A stretch of 64,000 nucleotides of DNA from Epiperipatus broadwayi (lineage: Eukaryota > Onychophora > Udeonychophora > Euonychophora > Peripatidae): the NCBI GenBank assembly GCA_028023455.1, contig JAQFVV010000042.1, positions 5,039,739 to 5,103,738 of the forward strand, written 5' to 3'. The notes under the pieces are model-generated. The model was not told the origin of the DNA. It did no database searches and worked only from the letters and a program-made list of their open reading frames with translations. A program made the position numbers and the translations under genes. The first letter of the stretch is position 1. Each line of letters opens with the position of its first letter. Positions 24,021 through 37,328 of this stretch are shown here, in pieces.

Positions 24021-27000
24021 AATATGTTTATTGATTCTATAACTTTTGTTTCTGAGAAACATGGCAAAGCTGCAATTTTTTTTTTTTAAATTTAATTTTT
24101 ATACGTATTATATGTAATGATAATCCACAGATACTTAATTTTTCCCAATGATTGAGAGCTAGCAATTTCTTTATTCTTTTAATTAGTTTTCCAGTTTAAA
24201 TTCTTCCAGTCTGTGATTGCACCAAAGAATTCTGTGATGTGCAATTTCATAAATTTTCTGCATGTGGCCTATTTTGATTCTGGATATTATGCAGACTGCT
24301 GAGAAAATAACAAGTCTGGCAAAAAAATAATATATTCAATAAATAAGAAAGACCAACTACCAGAAAAATAAATAACCTCAGCTAAATAAATGGTGAAACA
24401 TAGGCTAAGCTCAGGATTCTCCTATATGATATATGACAATAATAAAAGATCTACAGGGAATAATTAAACATTATATATATATGCTAATTCACAGTTAATA
24501 AATTTTTAAGAGAACTCTCAACTCACTCAGTCAAAATATAAATGCTCTTAATACTAAAAGCACACCAAAGAGCAATTAGGTTATACCATATTTTTTTCTC
24601 ATAATATATATTTTTATATAACCCCTAACACATCTCATATTCTCACCATTTCATTGCAATGATCTGATTCACAATTCAAAACTCTTGATAAAAGAAAATA
24701 CCATTTCTTAAATTTTATTTGTGCTATTTCTTTTGATAAAACAATTTCTTTTTGGTCATTAATTGTAATAATAAGACCTCAGGGTTTTTTATTAGATGTT
24801 TCTAATATTAACATTTTCATACTTTTGTTTATTTATGAATAGCATCTGAGTGAAAATATGAGGAGACATACTCTTACCCTTAAAACAATGTCTACATAAT
24901 TTAGAATAATAACACATTTTAAAAGAAAATATTTTAATTAAAGTAAAATACATAGAAACTCTTAATTTAGAATAAAATAATAATCTACTAGGATAGCATT
25001 CAAATACCAAGAGTGGATAAGGGATTTTATGGCCACTCAGGATATCCTATTAACAACTCATACCAACTTTTTCTTATAAAGATGAGAAAAATAAATTAAA
25101 AACTTAAATTTAAGATGGATAATGAATAAGCAGATAATTTTATTACAAAAGCAGTCTTCTTTTAATGATTGACATTGAATTACAGTGATCATTTAAGATT
25201 AAAAAATAATATTTTAGTCTTTAGATGCATTTTTCATATCTATAGACTATTATAACGAAGTGATTATTATCTTTATTTTATGTGCATATACTATAAACAA
25301 CTAGACTCAAATATAATTGTGTCATTAATTATATAATGTTAAAATTTCTGAATAAGTCATATGTGATTGAGATGATATTAATAGTGAACACAAAAAATTT
25401 AACAATAAAATATAACCTTTATTTAAGCAACAAGAACAATTCAATAACAATAGTTTTGAAAATCTACATACTTAAAATGAGCTATTTAAATATAATGCTA
25501 TACAATCTTACTGCATTAGAAGAAATAGAATTTCACAAGTTTGCAGTTTAGGGTAATAAACAAATAAATTTATGAATTAAATTGGAATTAACTATTTTAA
25601 CTTTGTCTGACTGATATAAACATTCTAACATTGGGTATTATTACAATAAGAGATGCATTTCCCCTGACTAATAAAAGCTTTTATTAACTTAAATATTATT
25701 ACAAAAAGTTCAATAGTTTTGCATATCAATCACATTATAATAATGTCCCAACAATGAGTACATCTTAATACCAATCATATCCTACCAATCCAGCAATGAT
25801 TTGAGCTTAAAGATGATGTATATCACTTATTTAGACCTATAATTACAATTTAAAAAATTTGAATAAAAGAACCATTGGTTTTATATCCCATAATGCTGGA
25901 AAAGCACAGCAAAACAGGTCTACACCCCAGAAACACAACTAATCTCCATTAAGAGTGGTCAAAAGTGCAACTGAAATGACAATATCAATTGACATAATAA
26001 TAAAGAAATATGTGGTACATCACACATGGCTTCATACAAAAGATATTTCCAAGAGGAAAAGATAACCAAGGCAATGAATCTAATGATGGCATAAACTTAA
26101 AAGAAGCACCTACATTCAGAGGCCAAATAAATATGATAGGACATTTGTCTCTTAACATATAAAAAAAATAAGAATGAACCATCATAAATATTAGAACCAA
26201 TAAAGACTACACCAAACAAAACATTTATGCAAAATATGAAACATAAAAAAAATATATACCACTCATGGAAAAATACCATAAGAGAGACAATGCTACAATA
26301 TTTATGAAATACATGTACAAACAAAATAATATCATCAAGAGACACAGCTACCATCTCTTGAAAACTATAATGGCAAAATAAGCATTAACAATAAACAAGA
26401 GAGACTAATGCTACTATCTAACAAATATAATAATTATTAACTAATCTATAAAACCGATAAGTTATAATTGCCAAAACTGGCTTAGTAAAACATGGCCTGA
26501 AGTAAACAGTAAAATAAAAATATAAAACATCCTTATTAGTTTTACATACACATCTTTATTCAGTTAGATAAATTACTCACAAGGGACAAAGCAATGCTTT
26601 TAAAAATAATATAATATTAATTAAATAATAAATACTCTGTAGATTTCTGAATATTACCATTAACAACTAATGCATAAAATATATTAGATAAGAATGCATA
26701 ATATAACTGAATAAAATATGTAATAAATTACAAAAAGAATAAAATTATCATTTAACATTATACCCAATTTACCAAAGTTTTAAATTATTAAAGTTCTTCA
26801 TTCTGGAGTTTTCACCAGTTATCAGGATACAATTTTGCAAACAGATTAAATTTTCTCCACAGCATTCAAAATTATGTTAAAACATAAGCATACAAACATA
26901 TTAATGCCCATTCAGTTTTGTGAAAATAATTTTTTGTTTAAAAGCAAGGTGCTGACAAATTATGTTATAGTATTAAATCAATCTTTATTCATTCATTCTG

Positions 27001-28612
27001 GAAAAATATAATTCAACACTGAGGTTTAGGAGCAAATATTCTTTGAAAATAAGGTTTTATTAGAAAGAGTAGGGTTTAAATTCACATTTAGCACTAATAA
27101 TAATGATGAAGTATACATCAGAATAGGTTTCATTAAGTTAATTGTAGATAACTCAAATTATAATTCATTAAAAATATTTCAGATTCCTTTTACAACACAA
27201 AAATATAGTTGTTTCCATTATTTTGTCCAGATGAATTTAAATAATTGTAATAATGGAATTTAAAGTAATAAGTCCATAATAAAGATATATTATTAATTTT
27301 TAAACATGAATATGAAAGTAATGCTTTTCCAATAAAAAAGTAAATGAATAAATCTTTATTTTACATACTTGAAATATATTTTCTCTTACTGAATTTGCAT
27401 AAGCATAACTTGAAGCATACGTGAATAACTGTCTTTCACTCAAGCAGCAACGATAATAAATAATAATTAATTCGCTATGATAAGTAATTTTAAAAATGTC
27501 ATTTTAAAATTAATACAATGTTCATCTATCTAGGATTGAAATAGTTCATTCATTAAAAGAAAAATGAATTTATCCCAGAGAAAACCATTCTTAAATATAA
27601 TAGAAATAATACATTTCAAAAAACCCATCACTGAAGACAAAATATTTAAAAGTCCTTGAATAAATCATGTACCTTTTCAGCATTATTTTAAATATTCAAG
27701 TAAAGCATTTAAAAATATTAAGAAACTGTTATAAATATTGCAAAATGAAGTATTTAACAGCTTTATCCTTAAGATATAAGAAATACTAAATTTAGAATAA
27801 AGTTTATTACTATTCATTAAGGCTGTAGCCTCAAGCACATGTGTATAAAATGCGATAGTAGGGACCTCTACAGGTTTTAAACCACAAGCTTACTCTTTGT
27901 AAGTATAAAATTGAAAATCACAAAAAATTCTTATATATGTAAATATTTAATTTATATGGTGCAATGCTTTTATAAATTAATAATAACTGTAACTTACTCC
28001 ACTGCACATGCACTTTACAGATCCAATGTTAATTATAATGAATACTCTCCTTTCCAAACACAAGATAAAGACTTTTTAAAAGATAGAATGAACCATTGAA
28101 GCAAGCTATACAAAATTCTCACTGCATATTAATATTGAATAAATACAATTCAGCAATTGTATAGAAATAATTGTATAAATTTTTCCTTCGTTTTCTTTTA
28201 AAACTGTTGACTTGGAATTCCCAGAAGACTTTAGCTTAAAGTTTTAGTACCTGAATTAGAACTTGTTTAAGGACACATATTACTGAGCAAAAATAAAATT
28301 GTTTAAAAATAATTATATTTGTGATTAATTCTGCAATTAATTAGAAAAGTTTTTTTCTCTTCCAGTGTGATCTTTAGTTATCCGTGAAACTCTTCCATTA
28401 TGTCTTTTTATACCCTCAATCATGTGATTGATTGAAAGTTGACATTTTAAATCACCACCTCTTGACCTATATTCAAATTAAAAAGTTAATTTGCTATCTG
28501 GGGAATTAAACTAAAAATAGAAACTTATTAGCATAAAGTCTAGACAGTAATTAAAAATATAACAACTTAAAATAATTACTTATGAAATTAAAAAAAATAT
28601 TACAGTATTATA
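24021..28612. other. WTAP intron, mostly AT-rich, nothing firm recognised
   Basis: No gene family supported. A patch at about 25880-26350 is richer in purines and has fewer homopolymers on the plus strand; it may be an old retroelement but no motif could be named. Confidence 0.45.
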
Positions 28613-28620
28613 CTCTATAA

Positions 28621-29076
28621 CAGTGTTCTTCAACCCTTGGTCCGCGGCCCAGCACCGGGCCGTGGAACTTTTCTGCAGGTTAGCGTGCTAGACGGGCAGT
28701 AAAAAGTTTGTAATAATAAATAATAAGAGTTTAAACTTTTAATTAATATAGCCAATTTTTATTTATTTTTTCATCTCATTTTTACCCAATTAAAAAAAAA
28801 AGAAAACAGAACGAAAACAAAATCTAATCAATCATTCATAAATTAATTTGTTTTTCTAGTTATCACAGATGTTTAAGGGGTGGGGGTAGAATTAAATTTT
28901 TTATTACTTTAAAAAAATTTAAAAAAAGTTTTTTATTATATAAACTCCATATATATAAAACTTTATCTTATATATTTAACATTGTTGTTTTGATCAGTTA
29001 TAACAATTATACTTATCTTTAAGAAAATTTATCTATAGACTTCTGCCGGTCTGCGAAATTCTTATCCTTATTTTTG
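28621..29076. mobile_element. Non-autonomous hAT element, inverted relative of 3450-3931, one terminus lost
   Basis: It begins CAGTGTTCTTCAACCCTTGG and GTCCGCGGCCCAG, matching the reversed right end of the element at 3450-3931. The body follows collinearly to CTGCCGGTCTGCGAAATT and CTTATTTTTG. The 8 bp CTCTATAA flanks it on both sides (28613-28620 and 29077-29084). The last 35 or so bases, including the terminal inverted repeat present in the other copy, are absent although the duplication is intact. Confidence 0.8.
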
Positions 29077-29754
29077 CTCTATAACATTTCTAAACTATAC
29101 AAGTTCACCAGAACATCATTATTATTTTAATTAAAATGATACCAGAAAGTGAGAGTTAAAGTTAATAAATGTTAGCAGACAGACACATTAACTACAGTTA
29201 ATTCTAATTAAAACTAACAACTTTTTAATAGTAATAAATTAAATCTTTATCTTCTAAGTTAAATAACTTAACTCTATTTATAATAATAAATAATTTAAAC
29301 AGAAATGTTTTATTACAAACAAGCAAAATAAATAAATATCTAATATTAAGGATTTAGACTTAAATATCCACTACAGTTTAATTTAAATTTTAAAACATTA
29401 GATATATGAAAGTAATTCTAGCCTTTAATATCTTTTAGCAATACTTAATTATTAGACAGGGAAACATATTCTTATTTAAACAATTGAAAATTAATTCCAA
29501 CTACAAATAAGTTCAAACCAACATATAATAAAAATATTAAAATTCTAATAATAATTAAGACTTAAAAAAGTGTTTAGAATAAGTTATAAATTAAGTTGGC
29601 AATTAATTGTACAGCTCTATTAAAATTAACTGGCAATAAAATTAAATTATTAAATTATTTTTTTTTACACTTCAAAAAAATTAAACAGCTGGAAGTTTAG
29701 CTTTACTGGCAAAAGCTAAAGGTTACAATATAGAAATATAAAATTAATAATTTC

Positions 29755-30150
29755 AATTAATACATTTAAATTTTATAAAACTTGAAATAATCTACGTATA
29801 AGTTCATATATTAAGTTGCTTTATGCTTTTAAAAATATTTTCCTTAAGATTTACAAAATAATAAAAAAGATCTGTACAGGTAATAACCTAAACTTCATCT
29901 AGAAATCTTTATTGACAAACTTCTTCAATTCATAGTGCTTTATTCTTCTAGATCTCTTTGGAGTCCTGTATCTAATCCAACTTATTCATTTTGCTATATC
30001 CACTCCCAAATAGGATTACAACTTTTCCAACTTTACAATTTTGAAAAGTTTTTTATTCTAGCATAATCTCTGATGATTAAAAAAACAACAACTGGATCTC
30101 TTTTACATTAGTTTATTAAGTACTACAAACAAATGACTAATTGTAGGTGG
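29755..30150. repeat. Dispersed repeat, relative of 19795-20200
   Basis: See the partner entry: ACTTGAAATAATCTA and TATGCTTTTAAAAATATT blocks in the same order and spacing. It may be a solo LTR of the Gypsy family; ends unresolved. Confidence 0.35.
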
Positions 30151-32160
30151 AGTGTGTGATGACAAAAATCCATTATTTCTTTTTAATTAATATTTTTTCA
30201 TTCATAGTACTAATAATTAAAACAAATTAGATAAAACTTTAATACCTCTACAATTAGCAATTAAATAAAAATTATTTTTTTAAACTAGGGGCTAATAATT
30301 TCAAGCTTTAAACAATCATACAATTAGCAAAACAGATAATGTAAAATAAATAAAACAAAATCTATATATTTCTTTTCAATACATAAGCCAAGATAGTTGA
30401 AGGTTGATAAAATTTAATTTTGCAATATTCTCAGTCAATTAACTCACTAAAGCAATAAGATTTATAAGTATAAGGCAACAAATCTGATAAATAAAATAGA
30501 AAAAAAAAGAATTAAAATAACTTTACTATTAAGAGATATAAATAATTTGATAGTTCATTGATTGACAATTTACACAGAGTTGTGCATCATTTCATAATCC
30601 TTAAATACAATCCACCATTGGCATGGCCCTAAGTCATATAGGATAATGAACAAAAATATTTTGACCAGATAATTATGTATTTGAGAAATATTTGATTTTT
30701 TAAAATAAAAACCATGATGAATCTTGCACTATTTTCTACCTTTCTTTTTTTTTGAGAATTATATAGGCTGTGTATTTTTGTTTTATGATATTTCTTTTAA
30801 AAACTTTGGTAATTTGCAATATAAAAAAATATTAAAATCGTAATCATTTTCGAATGACTTCATAAAAACAATAATTAAAAGATTACAGATATTGGAAAAC
30901 TTTTTAAAAGGGTACAAAGTATGTAGTGGCCTGCATATTGAAATACACATTACATAAATAAAAAAAATTATAGTTTTTGATAATGAGAAGCAAAATTTGA
31001 TCTCATAAATATATTTTAAATTAATTAAATTCTCACTTGCAAGTAGAGTGGGAAAAAATACCATGATGTTAAAATTTCATAGCTGTTTTTAAATCTTAAT
31101 TTATCACACAAAAATATATATTTAAGCTAGAATTCTAAAAGTTGATCTAATTCAATAGTACAAGTGATCTTAAAAAGTTATATTTTTTGCAAAACTCGAA
31201 TTATTATTTCATGTAAATAATATGTAAATATGTCAAGTGCAGGAGCAGTTAAATATTGCATTATATTCTTTTATTTAAGCAGACATACAGATAAAACTAG
31301 TTAGATTAAAAACTTTCACTTGATATTAGACAAATGTAAGCCAAGCAAATTGTTTTAACAGTTTGAAATAAAATTAAAAAGGATAAAACAAATAAATCAT
31401 ATTTCAATAATTAAGGCTACTATATTTTGGAAATAATGATTTATTAAATAAAACTTTTCGCTTTATGTAAGCTAGTTAAATTTTCTGTAGATTCATATAT
31501 AAAAATTATGCAAGATTCTAAAAATTTCATCAAAAGCTGGGTCAATGTCTGATAATTAAAATAAAATTTTACATAGCAGACATGAATATTAATATTCAAG
31601 CTATTAGAACTCGCAAATCTTTAAAATACATACATATATTGTACCAATATCGTGGTTGGTACATATAATAATTTTGTCTAAAATTATTGAAATAAAAATC
31701 TTTCATTGAAAAAAAATAGTATGTAAAAGTTTAAGTTTTTTTTTTATTGCAGTTTGTTTTCGAAAAATGTAAAATTAAAAGTTTTTTGAAATAAAAGTTA
31801 CTATTAATTAATTAAAGAAGGGGGGCCGGGAGGTTGCTTTAGAAACGTCAAACTAAAAGTTTTATAAAAGAAGTAAAGAGTTTTTTATTATTATTATTAG
31901 TTGAAATATAACTTAAAGTTTAAAAATATAAATCTCTTTTTATTTAAGTTAAAGAAAAAAAGTCATCTTAAAAACTAAATAGTGAACTGATCTTAAATTA
32001 TATGTGCGTAAATGATGAATTAATATGAGTTTGTTAGTAAAATATATACGTGCCATTGTAAATATAATAAAGGTATGCGTAGTAAATATTAAAAAAATGA
32101 TATAGAAAATTATCATTAAAAAACCCAGTGATGGCTATTAAGTTAAACAAAAAACAACAC
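30151..32160. other. WTAP intron, AT-rich, nothing recognised
   Basis: No gene. A G-rich patch (GGGGGGCCGGGAGG, 31819-31832) sits in poly-A/T-rich sequence reminiscent of the cores of elements A and B, but termini were not found. Confidence 0.4.
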
Positions 32161-32164
32161 TACG

Positions 32165-32955
32165 TGTGTGATGGCTGCTAATTAACATCTCCAACAATAG
32201 GATTAAAAGCTTATCTCGAGGAATGAAATTAAACACAAGGAAGGAATTTCGACAACAGATATTGCTGGTGGACATCAAAACGACAACAGGCCATAAGTAT
32301 AAATAGTCCAGTTTTCATCAGACAATCAGTTGAGATTACAATTGAGATTGTGCAGTTGAGATTAAATCAGTCAATAATGCAGTGTTAAAACCCTCAGAAA
32401 CATACAACTTTCTCTAGCCTGAGCCAGTGAAACAACAATGCAGAATAGAAAAAAAATGTCTGCATAACAACTGGAAGAATTTCCAGAAATATTTAGCTGT
32501 CTCCAAGAATAGTGCCAATGAATAATAATAATAACTCCTCAAGAAAATGTCCCAGCCGGCTGGAAATATTCGTACTTGAAGCAGCGACCAGGAAGAAAAC
32601 AAAGATCTAAATCCACATTCAAAAATCCTAGGTAATAACATTTTCTTATTCTCATTTATAAAGTAGCCATCGCATTTGTTGAAGCCTTCGAAAGTCAAGT
32701 AATATGAACTCTACAGCATACATAGATGAACTATTGATGTGTGTGTTTTAACTATCAAATATTATTTAATGCTCTGTTACATGATATTATAGTGTGTGAA
32801 TTAAAATGTGCGTTATCATTATACCAGTATTATGTTAGTTAAATAAGATTTATAAAAGTATTTAAAATTAGTATATTAAATGTTAATTAAAATAAATTGT
32901 CTTTTAAACTTAAAACTTAATTTTGTCGGTCAATTCTTTTTTACCACTAATTGAA
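32165..32955 (+). repeat. Possible solo LTR
   Basis: This block is less AT-rich than its surroundings and starts near TGTGATGGCTGC. A TATA-like GTATAAATAG lies at 32297-32306, followed by TCCAGTTTTCATCAGACAAT and repeated GTTGAGATT, a layout typical of LTR promoters. No second LTR or pol is adjacent and the 3' end is uncertain. Confidence 0.4.
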
Positions 32956-33390
32956 ATAATTTGTTATTGATTAAGAGTAGCTGAGCTAGTTAAGGGATTT
33001 TTCGAGTGCTGGATTATAGGCCTACTGTCCAAATGTGTTAGTTCCGAACTAGCTGGCACCCGGGGTTTACTCCAAAACAAATAAAGTGTTTGGATAGTAG
33101 GGGTTTGAATCTAGCAGTTGAGGTGGGCCACGATCTGGAAATGTGATCATGTTATGCATTGCGCTCGGTCTGATCGTGGGTATTGTTGACAGCTCCGCTA
33201 TCAATAATATTCACCACTCTACTCAGACGGACCGGTTCGTGGACATATATTTATAATGTGAGATTATAAATTTATTATAAATAAGGTTTAAACCCAGCTA
33301 AACCCAGTATGTGGGGTCTCTACGGCTCAAACCCGGTACAATATATTTGAAATACGGGCATTCTTCATATATCTGAAGTTTAATTGTAAA
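32956..33390. other. Unassigned, less AT-rich segment
   Basis: It contains CTGGCACCCGGGG (33053-33065) and ATCGTGGG...CAGACGGACCGGTTCG (33172-33238). GC content is well above the surroundings, suggesting an inserted repeat, but neither inverted ends nor coding similarity was seen. Confidence 0.4.
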
Positions 33391-33488
33391 TATAGGGATT
33401 TGAACACAGATTTTCAAGCACCTTCAACTATCCACCCTATTCCTTACAACTAATACACATGACACACACATGCAGAAAAGATAAATAA

Positions 33489-33535
33489 TCACCAATATAT
33501 GTATTTCGTAATGAACCAGTACTCATCAGGTGATC
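33489..33535 (-). ncRNA. Hammerhead ribozyme motif, left arm, partly decayed
   Basis: The minus strand reads CTGATGA, GTACTG-GTT-CATTAC (stem II with one mismatch), GAAA, then TACATATA and TTGGTGAT. The core boxes are intact. On the 5' side of stem I, ATCAC can pair with GTGAT but is shifted relative to the core, so two or three bases appear to have been deleted. Confidence 0.65.
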
Positions 33536-34099
33536 CATATCATTATCTCCCCCCCCACACATATATAATTAGTGCTTAGTTTATATTAAGATAGCAAATC
33601 TTCATACTTAAATGGACAGGCTTCAATCTATTCCAGCTTCCAACTCTTCAGACATCCATACCATTGAAAATCTGATGATGGAATGCCCAAATCCCATGCT
33701 AATGCCAATATTATTGTTATGCCCATGTTGACCTCAGATCATTCTGACCCCTCAGGTATAGGACCTTATCCATTTAAATACATAGAAGAGGGATGTGCAT
33801 GCCCAAATCCCATGCTGATGCCAATATAATTGTTATGTCCACCTCAAATCACTCTGACCTCTCATGTATAGGACTAAAATCCTATACATGAGGGGTCAGA
33901 GTGATTTGAGGTGGGCATAACAATAATATTGGCATCAGCATGGGATTTGAGCATTCCACCATCAGATTTTCAATGATATGGATGGCTGAAGAGTTGGAAA
34001 CTGGAGTAGATTGAAGCTTGACCATTAAAGTATGAAGATTTGCTATCTTAATATAAACTGAGCACTGATTACATATATGTGTAAAGGATGATGTTCTGG

Positions 34100-34143
34100 A
34101 CCAACTGATGAGTGCTGGTTCAGCACGAAATATGGATATTGGT
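34100..34143 (+). ncRNA. Complete minimal type I hammerhead ribozyme
   Basis: Stem I pairs ACCAA (34100-34104) with TTGGT (34139-34143). Box 1 is CTGATGA (34105-34111). Stem II is GTGCTG/CAGCAC with loop GTT (34112-34126). Box 2 is GAAA (34127-34130). Stem III is two pairs (A34130-T37, T31-A36) with loop ATGG. The cleavage triplet is ATA (34136-34138), giving predicted scission between 34138 and 34139. All conserved core positions are present. A two-base-pair stem III is typical of the small hammerheads of metazoan retrozymes and PLEs, which often work best as dimers. Confidence 0.85.
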
Positions 34144-34244
34144 GATTATTTACGTTTTCGTGTGCGGTCATGTGTAACAGTGGTATGACATAGTTTGGAT
34201 AGTTGAAGGGTGCTTGAAAGTCTGTGTTCAAATCCTTATATTTA

Positions 34245-36400
34245 CATATATATATAATATATTCAAAACCAAATATATGTTATAAATTCATAACACCCAC
34301 TATATTAAAATTAAAAATTTAACAATTTTTAAACCATTCATTATTTCATTATAAAAATAAACATATTTACATATATATATACATGAATGTGCAATTTTAA
34401 TAATAAGTAAATGTTTGAATTTTTCAATTATAATTTTTTAAATTTATTTTGCAATCAGTCATTCACTCTATTTATCCAAAATTGTCTGTTATAAACTAAA
34501 AAAATCACTCGATACTAGATAGCTTTGCTTTAGTGTTATATCCAAATTCAAATTCCTAGATTAGTTTCTTGATATCAGTTTTTTCCCGTAAGGAAAAGAT
34601 TTTGCATCCACATATCCAGTTAATTTTTTAACTTTTTATACTGTCCAAGTTAATAACCTGAGAATTCAAATGCACATCGTTTGATGTGTAGTGCAAACTC
34701 AATGCCTCTCACTAAGGAAGGCTAATAGTCAAAAGCTAATCTGGAAATTTGGATATAGAAATATCATTTACTATCTATAAATTAAACTAGTTTTCAAATC
34801 ATGTCTCTCAAATAGAGTAAATTGCTGCTCTTACTGCAAATATCAAAAGTAATCATACCTTTTTGTAAACATTTCATTTTTTTTTTAACATTAATTAAAC
34901 AATATTTTAAATCTATTATAACCAATATTCAGCAATAACAAAAAATTCCCTCTCCATTAGATCATTAGAAAAATGGGTGATAGACTTATGTAACAATGAA
35001 AATACACATAAAATCGAATTAAAAAACTAAGCAATAAAATTTGAAGATGCAGACTAATCACTTTAAATATATGAAAAATTGATAATGATTATAATGAGAA
35101 AAAGATTGGTCTAAAGTGTAAGGTATTTTTAATACACAAAAAAGAATTATTTTTGAAATAGATTGAGTTTCCAGAGTTTTGTATGCTATAAATATATGTA
35201 ATACAATTTATATTTGAATATTCAATAGATTTTCTTTCAATAAATACCACGATATAACAAGATCATTTAAATTTATGATCTAGCTCCAAGACTGAGATGT
35301 TATAATAAATTAAAGATGTCAAACTATCACTAAATAAATGATCAAGTTTTATCACATGATTATAGAAATTATTACTAGTCACTCAATTTGTTTTTAAATA
35401 GAAAATTTAGGAGAAAAGAATTTTGAAAATAATTTCTTATGCATATTCTAGACAGTACTCAACTGAACATTAGACTTTCTATTCATTACAAAGTTACCAT
35501 TAGAAGTAAATCTCTTTAATTTTACATCTATCATTGTATTCACAACAAAACATTTTTTATTTCACTAGGATTGAAAATGTGACAAATAAACATTTATGCT
35601 CCAAAACACTGATGGTACATCAAAGAATCCAATTTAGCTTTATTGTAACAGTATATATGCTCTTTAAGCCTTATATTAATGTTTGCTCTTTAATCAAATA
35701 AACAATACAAGGACATGATCAATTCTATCCTTACTATTGTTAATTAAATGACTTACTATAGTAAGTGACCAAAAACATACATTATATTCTTTATTACACA
35801 TATTTTCCATATTTAAAGATATAAGAGATATTTAAGAGAGGATCATCCAAGATTTAAAATCCATAATTTGATTATTATTAATCTTTATTTCATCATTAAA
35901 ATACTAAATATATTTAAATAAAGCATATACTCAGACATATACTTATGAATATTATCTTTTTTATTGGATTCAAATTTACATAAAATTACTTATTATAGGG
36001 GATCTAAACATAGCCTTCAGTTATCCACTCTATCTCATACAATTGAGTAAATGAATTATGCTTTTATTTCAAAATATTAAAAATTATAGTCCCGGAGCAA
36101 GAAGGCCTTGCTTGAAACCTGCATGTTTATATCCTGGATATATATATATATATGATTTAGGACTGATATAACTTTTAACATTAATAGGCCTAATTCAGAT
36201 TATATAGTCCAATGTATTGTTATTACGCCATATTAACAATATAGATATTTAATATTCCCATTAATCTCATGTTCAATAGACTATTTCAAGTTTGGATCCT
36301 TATTTAATTTATTAAAAGCATCTTTTATCACCCCCCCCCCCCAAAAAAAAAAAAAAAAAAAACTCCACAAATAAAACATCAACATATTTAATGCACCAAA
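34245..36400. other. WTAP intron, AT-rich; one diverged piece of the foldback family
   Basis: At 35995-36060 ATAGGGGATCTAAACATAGC and TCAGTTATCCACTCTAT resemble the end of the foldback at 33391. A (TA)n lies at 36138-36153, and a C12 run followed by A20 at 36331-36362. No gene. Confidence 0.45.
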
Positions 36401-36414
36401 TATTATTATAATCA

Positions 36415-36835
36415 TTCAATGCAGTTTTGCACAATTTTTTTCCTCAATATAATCCAACTGCTAGACTACAAACCAAAGCATTATATGAAATTGCTATTAG
36501 CATGACTGCTTCATTTTATAGAATTATCCATCAAAAAAAGCAGTAGTATTCTGACTAACCCAATTGACAACATCCATAATAAATTTAGACTTTTTGCTCC
36601 ATACAATTCTTTTTAATAAGCAAATCTTGAATAATGTTCTGCAAAAGAAACATGATTCCTTAGTAAATCTTGAATAATGTTCTGCAAAAGAAACATGATT
36701 CCTTAACCCATACAACTCATTAACATCAAAAGAAGCCATCCTATAGCTACCGCTGACATGAGCAGAATTCAAAATATTAATACATTCAAAAGATGACTGA
36801 ATCACAAATTTTCCAAAACCCAGTTAATCCTACAA
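36415..36835 (-). pseudogene. Penelope-like element RT, central part
   Basis: The minus frame contains GSYRMASFDVNELYG, matching the PLE RT motif A (xMVSFDVTSLF), and ends with NTTAFFDG where PLEs have a NxFxFNGxxY box. Just past a stop, NEAVMLIAISYNALVCSLAV matches the region after QxxGxAMGSPIS. A 40 bp stretch (CTTGAATAATGTTCTGCAAA and following) is tandemly duplicated at about 36625-36705, adding CRTLFKICLL twice as in the translation. It faces away from the plus-strand PLE that starts 80 bp later. Confidence 0.7.
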
Positions 36836-37328
36836 TTATTTAAACATTAGTTTCACAGCTTTTTCACAATAGAAATCTCCAAAATCAATCATCAGTCTTA
36901 AACGATAATTTTCTTTGTGCAAGTTAATATTAGCAAAAATGTTTTATCATATTGAGGAAAAAATTGTACAACATGCATTGAATGATTATAATAATACTTT
37001 GTACATTAGATATGTTGATAATGTTTATATTTATGCTTCTTTGGGAATGATAAAAGATGTTTTTGATAATTTAAGTAAGGAATCAAATTTGAAATAGTCT
37101 ATTAAACTTGAGATTAATGGAAACATTAAATTTGTTAATAAGGCAATATAACAATACATTGGATTATAAAATATGAATTAAGCCTATTAATGTTAGAGGC
37201 TATAGCAGTCCTAAATCTTGTATATATTCAAGATATAAATATGCAAATTTCAAGGGCTTCTTGCAATGGAACCATAATTTGTGTAAATTTGAATCAGACA
37301 TGATAATATTCATAATTATATATCTGAG

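Larger units (their letters stand above)
33391..34240. mobile_element. 850 bp foldback element carrying hammerhead ribozyme motifs in both arms
   Basis: The left arm starts TATAGGGATTTGAACACAGA at 33391, and its complement TCTGTGTTCAAATCCTTATA ends at 34240. The arms continue inward with high similarity to a short centre near 33876. The left arm has an extra direct duplication (about 33686-33770 and 33801-33878, both containing CCCAAATCCCATGCT). Each arm has a hammerhead at the same position: minus strand at 33489-33535, plus strand at 34100-34143. There is no protein. Related end sequence lies at 35995-36060 and, reversed, at 43635-43700, so it is a dispersed family. Confidence 0.8.

Noticed and set aside
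25985-26354. Two overlapping minus-strand frames rich in Phe and Tyr as membrane proteins
   Set aside because: The hydrophobic composition follows from A-rich DNA on the plus strand; no start, no family match.
32310-32335. TCATCAG near the LTR TATA box as a minus-strand hammerhead box
   Set aside because: The reverse complement CTGATGA is followed by AAACTGG with no stem II and no properly placed GAAA.
36080-36130. GAGCAAGAAGGCCTTGCTTG followed by GAAACC, resembling stem II plus the GAAA box of a hammerhead
   Set aside because: There is no CUGANGA box before the stem (it reads CCCGGA), and the orientation does not fit the nearby foldback-family sequence; treated as a chance hairpin or very old relic.
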